This document shows, piece by piece, positions 45,483 to 57,020 of a stretch of 64,000 nucleotides of DNA (its first letter is position 1; the number at the start of each line of letters is the position of its first letter). This stretch comes from Branchinecta lynchi. Lineage: Eukaryota > Arthropoda > Branchiopoda > Anostraca > Branchinectidae. The notes under the pieces are model-generated. The model worked only from the letters and a program-made list of their open reading frames with translations. It was not told the DNA's origin and made no database searches. The translations under genes were made by a program, and so were the position numbers. The stretch lies in the NCBI GenBank assembly GCA_023053575.1, contig JAKZAP010000016.1, forward strand, positions 10,496,030 to 10,560,029, written 5' to 3'.

Positions 45483-46570
45483 TTTTGAGATCCCAAAACG
45501 TAAGTGGAGGGATACCTATGACATCGCAAAAGTTGTCCGTCTGTCCGTTCGTCTGTAAGCACGATAACTCTCGAACGGAATGAGATATTTTGATGAAACT
45601 TTGTGTGAGGATTCGTTGGGTCGTCAGACAAGTCAAGTTCGTAGATGGGCTTTGTAGCCCTACAATTAGGGGTGGGGGAGGGGGTTCAAATTAAGGGGCA
45701 AACAAAATATTTTGAAACAGCTAATGTGATAGTCGATTATGAAGTAAGAAGACATGCTGCAACACGATGGTGAAAACCATTTTGTCATCGGACAAGTAGT
45801 TCGTCCGGGATCCGGCCAAAGCCGGAAAGTGTGTTAGAAGGAAAAGTTTATTTGAAGTTGATTAGATGTTTGATTTAGGGGTAAGAAGACATGCTGAATA
45901 CTATGACAAAAACCATTTTCTTGACGGACAAGTAGTTCGCCCGAAATCCGGCCAAAACCGGAGAGTTTGTCAAAATTTAAAGTTTTATTTGGAGTTGATT
46001 AGATGTTCGATTTAGGACAGGAAGACATGCTGAACACTTGCGTGAAAACAATTTTCTACCCGGACATGTAGTTCGCCCGGAATCCGGCCAAAACTGGAAA
46101 ATTGTTAAAAGTTAAAGTTTTACTTGTAGTTGATTAGATATCCGATTTAGGGGTAAGAAGAGATGCTGAGTACGTGTGTGACAATTAGTTTTTTCCCGGA
46201 CATATAGTTCGACCGGAATCCGGTTGGAGTCAGAAATTTTTTTTATTTGAAGTTGATTAGATGCTCACTATTGGGGGAAAGAAGATACCCTGAGTTCGTT
46301 TTTGAGCTATCTTTTTTTGCGGGGCAAGTAGTTCCGGAGTTCGGCAGAAACCGGGAAATTGGCAGAATATAGGGGTAAACACACATGCTGAATCCATATC
46401 TGAACCTGATTCTCTCAGATGATTAGCTATTTGGCCTTAATCTGTTTCTGAATTTTAATAGTAAAAATGTTCAAGGAGTCTATCGAAGACTGGATTTGGC
46501 GAAGACAAGACCCAGTTGTCTCGGTCAGATATTGAACTTTTGGGATCCCATCGAAACCTTTGGTCTTGTT
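45483..46570 (-). mobile_element. F1 repeat, copy F
   Basis: TTTTGAGATCCCAAAA start; the head with GTTGTCCGTCTGTCCG; about five 137-bp units containing GATTAGATGTTCGATTTAGG; end TTTGGGATCCCATCG, AAACCTTTGGTCTTGTT. Confidence 0.85.
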
Positions 46571-46870
46571 TTTGTTGATCAGCTAGTTACCCCTCCAAGA
46601 TGATTGTATTTATTCCTCGTACATCATCTTGGAGGGATAACTAGCTTATCAATAAAAAAAACCCGAAAATCTTGTTTTTCTATTTTATTTCAGATTGAGG
46701 CGAACCTATATAACCGAGATTTGAGGAGGGCTGGTGCCTCGCTAGTACCTGAATGGGAGTACCTCGCCGGTGCGGCATCGACGCAAGACGAATGCAGTCG
46801 CTTTGCCTATGCGTCACTGATGACTAAAGGCCTTAGACACTAATGGTCTACGGCTTTCCTAACAACGTTG

Positions 46871-47383
46871 GTTGCGTTTTTGCAGATACCATGGTATCTG
46901 CTACCACGGTCTAATGTCTTTTTTACAGTTGCCGGGGTATCTGATACCATGGTCTAAAGGCGTTTTAGCAGTTATTGTAGTATCTGTTCAGTCACCGTGG
47001 TAAATTCGGCCTTTGTTTAGTACCATTTCAAATCCTAGTGCCCTTAGAAAAGATTTCTTTCTATAGAAAAAACGGAAAACCAATATAGAACAATCGTCTA
47101 CTAGTCTTGTGAACAACTATTAACATTAATGTGAGCACTTTAAAGAGACAGAAACTGAACACAGTGTTCACACTGACATTCGGACCGTCACCACGATCGA
47201 CCGTCGTAACTGATCGTGTATCTGAAAAATTCGTCTCACTTTCATCATCACTAACAGCGCAAACCCGGCAATTGTCGTTTTTGCAGAGCAACCGTAGCCT
47301 CAGACCACGGTAAATAAAAAAACGATTAATTGCAGGTCCAGTTGCCGTGGTAAAAGATACCATGGTATCTGCAAAAACGCAAC
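46871..47383. mobile_element. palindromic repeat M5, copy 1, with inverted ends
   Basis: The left end GTTGCGTTTTTGCAGATACC and the right end GGTATCTGCAAAAACGCAAC are perfect inverted repeats of 20 bases and the similarity extends further inward. ATACCATGGTAT palindromes lie inside. No coding; target duplication not seen. Confidence 0.75.
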
Positions 47384-48787
47384 TATTTTTTTGTTAGCCT
47401 ATACAATGTTTTGTAATTGTTAGCATAATTCCCACACCTCCCGCGCTAACGCATTATTATTATGAAACCGTTGTGCCCTTTCGGGAAATACCCCTCAAAC
47501 ACTCGAGCACTACTTACGCAAATTTTACGACGTTGAAACTTTTCCAGCAACGTTCTTTTGTTGGTCGATACAATGTTGTGACTATGTTCCCTTAAGCGCC
47601 TTCAAATTTTCCCGCTTAGGGAAAAAGAAAATATGGGCGGCTGATTCCCGCCAAGAAGTCGGAAACTTTCAAATCGATTAATGTCTCCAATTTTCTCTTC
47701 CAACTTTTTCAGAGGCAGTTAGCTTTTCTGGGCCCCAGGAGGCAACCGAGACAGGAAGAATTGTTTCTCTTCGGGGATCTGGTGTGATGACAGCAACTTG
47801 GAAAATCCGTCTGATTTAAAATAACTGTCACGAGGCCGCTGATTGGCTGAATTATTTGACATGAGATGGAATGAAATGTCGGAAAAGAACGAAATAAATG
47901 GATTGAAGAAAACTCTATCAAGACTTCAAGGTGGAGAACAACAACTCTTACGACAGCGGTCAAGTTTGTGGTGTCCCACCAAAATGCTGAAAACGGAAGT
48001 AAATAGCCTAAGTCATTTTCCCAGTTAAAGGTTCTCCAAACGGAATATGAATATTGCTTATTCATTTGAACAGGCTTAAAAAAATATGAAAATGCGCTAG
48101 TCCATTGCTCTGCTATTCGAAAATTACGATTTAGTATTTCTGTGAAGATCTTCCAAACTTGTGGTAGCTCATTATAATTTAAAATATTCAGAATCAACAA
48201 CGGCACCAAATTGCCTGCTGTCAATAAATGAACTTGCTAGGACTCTTCTGAACTTATTTTTCAGACGTATTTATGGCAGCATCTTCTGCCGCTATTTCAG
48301 CCGTTCACGATTACAGAAGGAAAACCACGCCCTCGCTGAAATTCAAACTGCACGGTCCAACTGTGAATTTGGTTGTCTGGACGCCGATCATACTTCTCAA
48401 CGTCACAACATGAACGGATTGTGAAAACAAAAATATAATCACTCAGTAAATTCAAAAATAAATTGTATTCAAATACAAGATACAAAATAAGCTGGCTTTT
48501 CAGTTGAACTTTAACGAAACCTGCTGTCGGTGCCACTACTATACTGGGATATTGCTATGACGCTGTCAATTAGATCGACAAATGGTTGAATATACGGCTA
48601 GGCTGTGAAACTTTCACCAGAAAAAAAAACATCCCGTACTATAATTATCCCCAGTTAGAACTTTCCTCACCAAAAATACCCCTTGAAAAACATCCACACG
48701 AAAGAATAAAACAAAGAACACCCCCACCCCGCCCCACCTTAAAGCAAAACTGAAACCCACTAGTATTCTATCAATATCCTTGCCTCT

Positions 48788-49683
48788 TTTTGGGATCCCA
48801 AAACGTAAGTGGAAGGATAACTATGACATCGCAAAAGTTGTCCGTTTGTCCGTCCGTCTGTCGACATGATAACCCTTTAAGGGAATACTATATTTTGATG
48901 AAACTTGATTCGAGGATTCTTTGGGGGAGGGGTCCAAATGAAAGGGCAAACAAAATATTTGTAAACAGGTAATGTGCTAGTCGATTATGCGGTAAGAAGA
49001 TATGCTGAGCACGATCATGAAAACCGTTTTCTCGCCAGATAAGTAGTTCGTCCGGAATCCGGCTAAAACCGGAAAGTTTGTTAAAAGTAAAAGTTTTATT
49101 TGATATTGAGTAGATATTCGACTTTGGGGTCAGAAGACTCGCTGAACACTCCTGTGAAACGCATTTTCTACCCGGATAATTAGTTCGCCCGGAATCCGGC
49201 CAAAACCGAATTTTGTTAAAAGCAAAAGTTTTATCTGAAGTTGATTAGATGACAGATTTAGGGGTAAGAAGACACGCTGAGTCTGTATATGACAATCATT
49301 TTTTACCCGGACATATAATTCGTCCGGAATCCGGTTGAAACCTGACCAAATTTGTATAAGTTAAAGTTTTATTTGAAGTGATTAGATGTTCTTTACATGA
49401 CAAGCTAAAAGTTCAAAGCCAAACGCAATAATAATAATAATAATAATAATAATAAGGAGATACGCTGAGTTCGTTTCTGAATTTTCTGTCTTTGCTGGAC
49501 AAGTAGTTCGCCCGGAATTCGGCCGAAACCGGAAGTTTCGGTCAGTATCCTCAAAATAGATATGGCTTATAGAGGTATATTAGAACTTGGTTTTCTCAGA
49601 TGATTAGCCTGGCGAAGACAAGACCAAATTGTCTGGATCAAATAAAAGACTTTTGGGATCCCATCGAAACCTTTGGTCTTGTT
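48788..49683 (-). mobile_element. F1 repeat, copy G
   Basis: TTTTGGGATCCCAAAA start and GATCCCATCGAAACC, TTTGGTCTTGTT end. About four core units. An (AAT)n microsatellite at 49427-49455 interrupts the core. Confidence 0.85.
49427..49455 (+). repeat. (AAT)n microsatellite
   Basis: About nine AAT units inside F1 copy G. Confidence 0.9.
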
Positions 49684-50139
49684 CCAAGCACCAACACTAA
49701 TTTTTCGATTTTCCTTTCAGTGTCTTCCTGCTTTTGCTTCATAGGCAAATCTAATCTTCCCACCGAAAATACTTTAGCGGTTTAGTCCTGCCACTCGCCC
49801 CGTTTGTGATTGGTTCAGTCGAAGGAACGGAGTACACCAACCAGAGACAACGTGTGTTGGTCACGATTGAGCGCAATGGCGTTTTTGCTTCAACAGTGGA
49901 GAGAGATTTCTAGAGTGGATGCATAGAAGCTGGCTTGTTTTTTTGTTTTTTTTTCGCGGAATTTGAGCTGGAATGCGGCAACTGTATGACTGTGGTAATA
50001 AACTGAAAGATAGACTCTTTAGTGACATTAAAAAAAATGTCTCAACAAAAAATGTTCCCGTGCATAGATTTATTCTTTGTTCCCGTCTTTCAGGTACATA
50101 ACTTAGGTAGGGCACCCTCGAAACTGTAGGACACATTTA

Positions 50140-50357
50140 TTTACACACTGCGTGAAATCTGAGCGTATTTTGAAATCTGAGCGTATTTTACGCACGTTTT
50201 GAGCTTGAAAAGATTTCTAGCAATACGGACGTATTTAAATACAAAACGGACCGATTTCTCTTATACGTCCGTATTACTAGAAATGTTTTCAAGCTCAAAA
50301 CGTGCGTAAAATGCGCTTGGATTTCAAAATACGCTCGGATTTTACGCAGTGTGTAAA
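50140..50357. mobile_element. compact foldback element M6
   Basis: The ends TTTACACACTGCGT and ACGCAGTGTGTAAA are inverted. The arms continue through CGCACGTTTTGAGCTTGAAA and its mirror, so almost the whole 218 bp can fold on itself. Confidence 0.75.
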
Positions 50358-50965
50358 CCCACAATTAGTGTTATATTACAATTTCTTTTTTTTTTCAATT
50401 TCTTTTCAGTGTTATATTCAGTTCTTTTGAACACCATATTATTTGTCTATTTTACATTCACTGCAAGTAAACTCTCGGACACAAAAACATGTAGACCTCG
50501 GAACTCTCTCTTTGCGTTGTCTACCAGTTCCTGTAATGTTTTCCCTGCAACTAAAATTGCAGTGTCATCCGCAAAAGATGTCAGGAGTCCTACTATATAA
50601 AGTCTCATACAATCTACATAAACCTACATAAACCAAATTTGTTTGCTGTTTCCGGATTTGATGCGTTATTCTCAGCCGTTTATTTGATTCTGTTGTTGTT
50701 CTTCTTTGGGGGGAGGAGAGATAGTTAGCAGTCTGTTTGGTTTGATAGTTGTTTGTTTTCTGGGCATCCCAGACCGCGTAAACCAATTAGAATCATTTCT
50801 TTCTTACTTTCCTTCTTCTTTTTCTATGTTCTGTTTCGTCATTCCCTTTTTTCAGTTAATTTGTTTCCCTTTACGTTTTAGGATTATTTAGTCACTTACA
50901 GGTTTGCCGCTGGGCATTGAATAGTTTTTTGTTTTATTGTTGCAATAAACCCATTTATTCAGCGT

Positions 50966-51414
50966 TAGCCGAAAATCGCTCTGAGACCGAGAATTAGCTG
51001 GGTTTCTGCCGTTCGCAATTCATATTGGTACCAGTTTCGGGTACCAGCTTGTCTCGGATCCAAGTTGAAATCAGTTCAACTTTTGAGGGTACTAGCCAAT
51101 CAGATTACCTAGGGGAACTGGGGAATATGCCGATTGGCTAATGCTGAAACGCGTCAGACCGAGTAGCAATGACCAAAATTCACTTTCGGTTTTCAGGACT
51201 GCAAGGAGTGGATGTGACTTTATCTATTGGGATTGGTTCGACATTAGCCAATCAGAATATTCCTCAATATTTCTAAAATGATCTGGTTGGCTAGTACCCT
51301 CAAAAGTTGAACTGATAGCTTGGGTTCGAGACTAGCTGGTATCCGAAACTGGCACATGTACCCATTGCGAACGGCAGAAACCTGGCAAAGCTTCAGTCTT
51401 GGGAGCGATTTTCA
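50966..51414. mobile_element. long-arm inverted-repeat element M7
   Basis: Arms of roughly 130 bases: GAAAATCGCTC, GTTTCTGCCGTTCGCAA and CAACTTTTGAGGGTACTAGC on the left all recur reversed on the right (51413 back to 51285). No transposase frame between them. Confidence 0.7.
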
Positions 51415-52349
51415 GAACTAGCTGGTACCGAGTATGAACTAAAAACCCGTTGTGAATGGGCCTTGACGGACGGAGATGCCAAAACCCAACCAAAGTGCGC
51501 TGCTTCGACAAATACAGGAACAGGCATACATCGGATCGTAGCTCCAACAGTTGACAAGTAAGAAACGACTGTCACACCCTTTTCTTTTCTTGCATCATCC
51601 CCCGTGATTCCTGACCGCAATTCCGACAGAATAAGTTGTAAAAAGGATAAGACTACTTGGGATAACCCTAAAAAGTGACATGATATCGGAGTTAAAAACA
51701 ACAGCGATCACCAAAAGATCTAACGGCGGAATACAAAAGCGAAGACTCCTCTCAGAGCACACCAAAGAAGATCTTCGAAGTCCCTCTGAATTTCCCTTTG
51801 TCAGACCTCTCGCCGAAAACGCATGACCTATATGGCAACACAACTTACAAATTCAACCATAGTGAAAACATATAGAAGAGTGCACTAATGATCGTCAACA
51901 AAAGCCCACACGGTCTTTCCACTCACAAAAACTCGCCTCTCTCGAGAATCTGAAATCCTGGTTTTCAGCTCGGTTTTCCAAAAGCCTCTTAACCCAATTC
52001 CTGGAACGCGAACTCCCCGAGAATTTCCCAAGCTGAATCAACCAGGGTTAAAACCAACCAGTTCTTGGGAAGTTTTACCCCTAGAAGTGCGGATAATAAT
52101 AGTATACTAGGTTTTAAATCTAATTTACAGGAGTTACATCTTAAATGACAAGACGTATTTAGGATACTAATTCATTCTACTTGTGTAGTATTTCCATTCA
52201 TTGTCGTTCCCGCGACTCTATACTTCATAAGTGTAGGCTATCCTATCACACTTGTCACATTTATTCTCTTGACGTGACGCATCACGCTCCTGAACACTAT
52301 TTCCAAGAAGCTTATTGGTCAGCAGACCGGTATGCAAGTTTCGCCACGT

Positions 52350-53566
52350 TTTTGGGATCCCAGAAAGTAAGCGGAGAGATACCTATGATTTCGTGAAAGT
52401 TTTCCGTCTGTCCGTCCCTATTCGATTCGATTAACCCTATGGATGAACGTATTTGATGTGGAGGGATACCTATGACATCGCAAAAGTTGTCCGTCTGTCC
52501 GTCCGTCCGTCTGTGAACACGATAACTCTCGAAGTGAATGATATATTTTGATGAAACTTGGTGTGAGGGTTCTTTGAGTCAATGCTAAGGCTTAGTTCGT
52601 AGATGGACTCTGTAGCCCTACATTTAGGGGTGGGGGAGAGGGTTCAAATGAAAAGACAAACAAATATTTACAAACAGCTAAAGTGATAGTCGATTATGGG
52701 GTAAGAAGACACGCTGAACACGATGATGAAAACCGTTTTTATCGCCGGACAACTAGTTCGTCCGGAATCTGGCGGAAACCGGAAAGCTTGCTAAAAGCAA
52801 AAGTATTATTTAAAGTTGATTAGATGTTCCATTGAGGGATAAGCAAAACATGTTGAATACTTTTGTGAAAAATCATTTCTTTCCGGACAACTAGCTCGTT
52901 CGGAATCCGGACAAAACCTTTTAATTTTTAACAAAATTTTTACTTTAAGTTGATTAGATCACCGATTTAGGGGTAAGAAGAGGCGCTGAATCTGTATGTA
53001 AAAACATTTATTACCCGGTCATGTAGTTCGAACAAGAATCGAACAAGAATATAAAAAAAATAATTTAGGGGTAAGAAGGCATGCTGAACTCTTATATGAA
53101 AATCATTTTCTACCTGGACAAGTAGTTCGCAAAAACTTTTATTCGTACTTAATTAAATTTCCGATTTAGGGGTAAGTAGAGATGCTGAATCCGCAGATGG
53201 CAATTTTTTTTACCCAGACATATAGTTCGCCTGGAATCCGGTTGAAACCGGAAAATTCATTATAAATTGAAGTTATATTTGAAGTTGATCACATTGATTA
53301 AATGTTCGGTACAGGGGTAAGGAAGCTGAATCCGTTTTTCAGCTTCATTGTTCTGCTGGACTATTAGTTCCGGAATTCGGCCGAAACGGCAATTTGGCAG
53401 AAGTAAGGCAGGAAGTTTCGATCAGTTTCGTCAAAATAGATATGACTTACAGGGGTAAACACACTATTTGGCCTTAACTTGTATCTAAACTTTAACAGTA
53501 AAAATGTTCTAATTGTCTGGATCTAATTTAAAATTTTGGGATCCCATCGAAACCTTTCATCTTGTT
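52350..53566 (-). mobile_element. F1 repeat, copy H, with a doubled head
   Basis: Starts TTTTGGGATCCCAGAAAG with head sequence. After about 110 bases the head restarts (GTGGAGGGATACCTATGACA at 52458). Core units follow, and the end is TTTGGGATCCCATCG, AAACCTTTCATCTTGTT. Confidence 0.8.
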
Positions 53567-53779
53567 ATTTCCGACTTCTCTACATGGTTGAGGATAAATC
53601 CTTTGTACAAACGTACAGGCCGTGGCGACAAGAAAACGCTACAACCGACAGCTTTATTTGCACAAGTTGAAGGGTTTTATTAGGGACTGAAAATTTACTG
53701 ATTATTTCACGATTCCTATACCGAATTGGCAAGCCAAGGTGGAATTAGCAATACAGGAAATATGAAACTCGAATAAAGG

Positions 53780-54200
53780 CTAGATCAGCGATTCTTCCCT
53801 ACCAAGTGAGATTAGCCAAGTTGTGCCTTCTCTCCATTGCAAACAGATTTTTTAGAGGAGACCTGATTGAAACATTCAAATTAATCAATGGAAGTTATGA
53901 CAATATTGAAGTGACTGATTTAGTAAGATTCAGCATTAACCGTCATCATCGGGGGCACGCGTACACGCTTGCAAAATCAAGATTCCACAAGGACGTTTTT
54001 AAGTGGGGCTTTGGCAACAGAATTGTTGATCCTTGGAACAGCCTTACCGAAGATGCGGTTAATGCTGAATCGATCAATAGTTTCAAGTGCATTCTTGATG
54101 GTATTTTTAACTCCGATCAGTTCGACTACTCAAGATTTCTTTGAGTTATTTAGAGGCGAAAGCCTTTTATCTTGCTTTGTGTTATTATTATGTTCGCCTA
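53780..54200 (+). mobile_element. CR1/L2-like LINE, C-terminal RT remnant
   Basis: An open stretch to 54144 reads FFRGDLIETFKLINGS, RGHAYTLAKSRF, FGNRIVDPWNSL and SFKCILDGIF. The order RGDLIE-K-NG, RGH, NR-WN-L, FK-LD is characteristic of the region after the RT domain in CR1/L2-type LINE ORF2. Only the C-terminal end is present, the usual result of 5' truncation. Confidence 0.75.
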
Positions 54201-54299
54201 GATGGCAGGAGTAGAGTTACAATATCGGCAGAAGTAGCAATAAGATACGCTGAGTGAGGAGGGTGAGGAAAAGGAGGGTCACCATAGGAAAGAGATAAA

Positions 54300-54850
54300 A
54301 TATAGAAATGTGCCGATTGTGTCAAATCTTCGCGCTACGCGTCAGCTCCTGAAAGAATTTTTTGATAGTAAATCTAGTAAAGCGTACGGTTTACTAGTTG
54401 CATTAAAGTTCAAATTTAACCGCCGTATCCTAGCTAGCCTGTATAATGCATTTGCTTGCCCTTGCACCATTTTGGTCTCTTTTTACTGCTTCGGATATTA
54501 AGGACATACGGAAGTGTTTCTACAAGTGTGCGAAATATTTGCTACGGCTGCCTCTCTGGACTAAGAACAGCTCCCTACCCTTGCGATACGGAGTTGCTAG
54601 TCCAGTATCCGCGCTGCAGAAAAGAAACGAGAGACATCGGAAGCAGCTTACTGGTGTAAGCACCTTCGAAATGGTCCTCCATTGACTGTGTGTCTGCCCA
54701 TGTATGAGATTGCCATTATTTGTTCTATTTATATTCGTCAGAAGCTATTGTTTCTTTTCCTTTTCTTTTCTTTTTCTTTCTTTATTACTCCATCAGCGTT
54801 GTATTCTTACATTTATGATGGGCAATAAATATATACATACATACATACAT
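54300..54850 (+). mobile_element. second LINE C-terminal remnant, frameshifted
   Basis: Frame one (54310-54501) gives LVALKFKFNRRILASLYNAF. A shifted frame (54446-54685) gives DIRKCFYKCAKYLLRLPLW and LRYGVASPVSAL, both typical of a LINE RT tail. The 3' end is GGGCAATAAATATATACATA plus ATAC units. Related to the remnant at 28.8-29.7 kb. Confidence 0.7.
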
Positions 54851-54984
54851 AGAAAAGAAGAGTATGGAAAGGACTCTCGACCAATTAGAAGCATGGAACC
54901 GTTAGAGAACATAACATATTTATTTTAGTCTAAAAGTCAGGAGTAGGCACCAGCCAAATGCAATAACGATCGGGAGTAGGGCCG

Positions 54985-55575
54985 ATAGTTTTTTAGTTTA
55001 GTTTTTTTTTAGTTTAATACTCTTTATTATACAAACCAACTTCTACATGCTAAACTACATAAATACACCAAAACATAAATATAATAACAACAACAAACAG
55101 TAGTAAGTGGGAAACCATGCCGTCGTACCAAAATCAACCAATCAACTCAGAAAATGGATTAAAATTGTATCAGTGGTGGTCTGTCAAGAAATGTTTCTTT
55201 AGTTGGACCTTGAACTGAGCTAAACTTACCGCATTCTGGGTTTCACGAGGAATCGAGTTCCAAACGGCAGTTCCCATACTCTTTATGACGAAGCCCGAAC
55301 GTGTAGTGTTTCTCGCTTGACTCGCCAGTAGTTCCGCATTTCTTGTGTTATAGTCATGATTAAGCATATTGATTTTAAATAAATCAGAAAACACTTTTGC
55401 GCCAAGTTCATAAAGACACTGGTATACAAACGTTCCAATCTGGTAATATCTAATTTGTCCAACATTTAAAATATTATACTTTCGAAATATAGAATCAGTA
55501 CTCACAACACCTCTTTCATACTTACCTATTGCCCGTAGAGCTTTGTTTTGCTGTATCTGTATTTTCTTGTAATTA
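54985..55575 (-). mobile_element. third LINE C-terminal remnant
   Basis: On the minus strand an open frame to 55170 reads QQNKALRAIGKYER, LNVGQIRYYQIGTFVYQ, HDYNTRN, GTAVWNSIPRE and FKVQLKKHFL. This is the standard conserved order in the C-terminal part of non-LTR RT ORFs. The tail lies at 55030-54985 with AATAAAGAG and AAACTAAAA units. It is a different LINE family from its two neighbours. Confidence 0.8.
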
Positions 55576-55837
55576 CCGTAAAATCACATTATCACATTAT
55601 TTGCTGCAAACCATTTTCGCACGAATCAAATATTTAGCCCCAGATTGTTCATGTAGCCAATGTCCAGTTGTTATATTCCCATACCACAACATTTTCCCTT
55701 CTTTAAACAGAGATGATTTTATTCAGATTTCTTTTTTAAATTTGTTTGGCTACAGTTGTCAAACCTTTAGCTGCCACGTAAACTATTGTGATGTAGTTTG
55801 TCTCTTGTCATCGAGGTAAATAAACAATTCTAATTTA

Positions 55838-56095
55838 TATTCGAACAATGTTTACAACGGATACGTAAGCTACGATTCTTCATCAGCGATATTTCGGCCC
55901 TTCTTGGCAAGGGTCCTCGTCAGGCTGTCAATCTTCTGGGTAAGCGTCGGGGAAGGAAACAAACGCGTAAAAACAAACCTTCCCCGACGCTGACCCAGAA
56001 GATTGACAGCCTGACGAGGACCCTTGCAAGAAGGGCCTAAATATCGCTGATGAAGAATCGTAGCTGACGTATCCGTTGTAAACATTGTTTGAATA
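55838..56095. mobile_element. foldback F3, copy 3, nearly perfect palindrome
   Basis: The arms ATTCGAACAATGTTTACAAC and GTTGTAAACATTGTTTGAAT, then CGGCCCTTCTTGGCAAGGG and its mirror, GACGAGGACC and CAATCTTCTGGG, close to a small loop of about 20 bases near 55965. It ends about 120 bases from the splice donor of the Ig exon. Confidence 0.85.
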
Positions 56096-56212
56096 TATGT
56101 TTCTAAGTCAGCTTGGGCTCAAAGAATATTTAAATACTAATCTGCGATTCAAATTCGTATTTGTTGATTTTTACTGGACTATTCGTGTGAATATTAAGTA
56201 GGACATACTTAC

Positions 56213-56345
56213 GTTGATCCATTGAAGGCCCATCGGAACGTAAGCTGATCAGAAGGATTGGCTTCGACTTCACAGGATATTGTAACAACTTCATGTTTCC
56301 CAACACCGTACACACGGGGCAAGCCAGGTCGACATACTGGAGCAT
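56213..56345 (-). CDS. Sidestep-like gene, Ig-domain first-half exon
   Basis: Minus strand. The acceptor CATGTCTTTTCAG precedes 56345 and the donor AAC/GTAAGTATG follows 56213. The exon is 133 nt: 2 nt, 43 codons, 2 nt. The peptide begins APVCRPGLPRVYGVGKHEVV, holds the first Ig cysteine in TISCEVEANP and the Ig tryptophan in FRWAFNGS. APVCRPG...VYGV followed by C-E-V-E-A-P-FRW-FN is the recognisable start of the last Ig domain in Sidestep proteins. It completes an Ig fold with the exon at 37295-37464. Earlier exons should lie at higher coordinates; none was recognised up to 64000. Confidence 0.9.
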
Positions 56346-56885
56346 CTGAAAAGACATGAAATCAAATTTAGGGACAATTAAAGCACTAGTCGCATTAAAG
56401 ACCGTCATGGCTGTTTTAGATTCAGTTGGCCCCTTGGTTTTGCGGAGAAACACTAAAAGCTTGAAGAACTGGTATTTCAGACCTACGAGCTCTTCGGGAT
56501 AAATAAGAGGGAACCTGTTCCGCCTTCAAAACATCTAAAAGTAGACAATACAGAAATCAGCATAGTTCGCCAGGGTACAGAAACTGACACTGGAAGTTCA
56601 AAATACTGAAATCGGAATGGACGGAAATACTTGTGACGTAGAATGAAGTAGTAAATAGGTAAGACAGGTTTTGTAAAGGCATCTCACGCTATTTACTGTT
56701 AATGTGCCGGTATTCTGAAATATATTACTATCGTAACACCAAATCTGGTTTTAACAAATCAAAAAGGGTTTGGCTGTTTTATCCTTTCTCCAGGCCTCGT
56801 CGTTTCAACCAAAAGAGTACATAAGCGGTCTTTCTAACGAGCTGCCTTCTCGGAAACGGTAATCCGGTTCTCTTAAATATATATC

Positions 56886-57020
56886 TTGCCATACTAGCAT
56901 CCAGTCTTGCTAATAGTAGCATGCAGTAGAATGCAGTAACACGGTAGCATCAGCTAGTACTGCATGCTACTTTTTCGTACAACTTCATACTACTACGTTG
57001 AGATGAATTTCTCATCGGGA
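56886..57020 (-). mobile_element. M10 repeat, partial copy
   Basis: Reverse complement of the left half of 32397-32699: AGTAGCATGCAGTA, AACACGGTAGCAT, TTTTTCGTAC and CTCATCGGGA. Confidence 0.55.

Larger units (their letters stand above)
37465..56212 (-). other. intron of the Sidestep-like gene, 18.7 kb
   Basis: Between the donor at 56212 (GTAAGTATG) and the acceptor at 37465. It contains F2, F1, satellite, LINE and MITE copies listed separately. Stretches not listed (38841-39090, 41161-42140, 43981-44270, 45300-45482, 46571-46870, 47384-48787, 49684-50139, 51415-52349) showed no gene; a 171-codon minus frame at 47709-48224 lacks any recognised domain. Confidence 0.75.

Noticed and set aside
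47709..48224. 171-codon minus-strand frame
   Set aside because: No domain, unlikely composition for a protein, and it lies inside a repeat-rich intron with overlapping plus frames.
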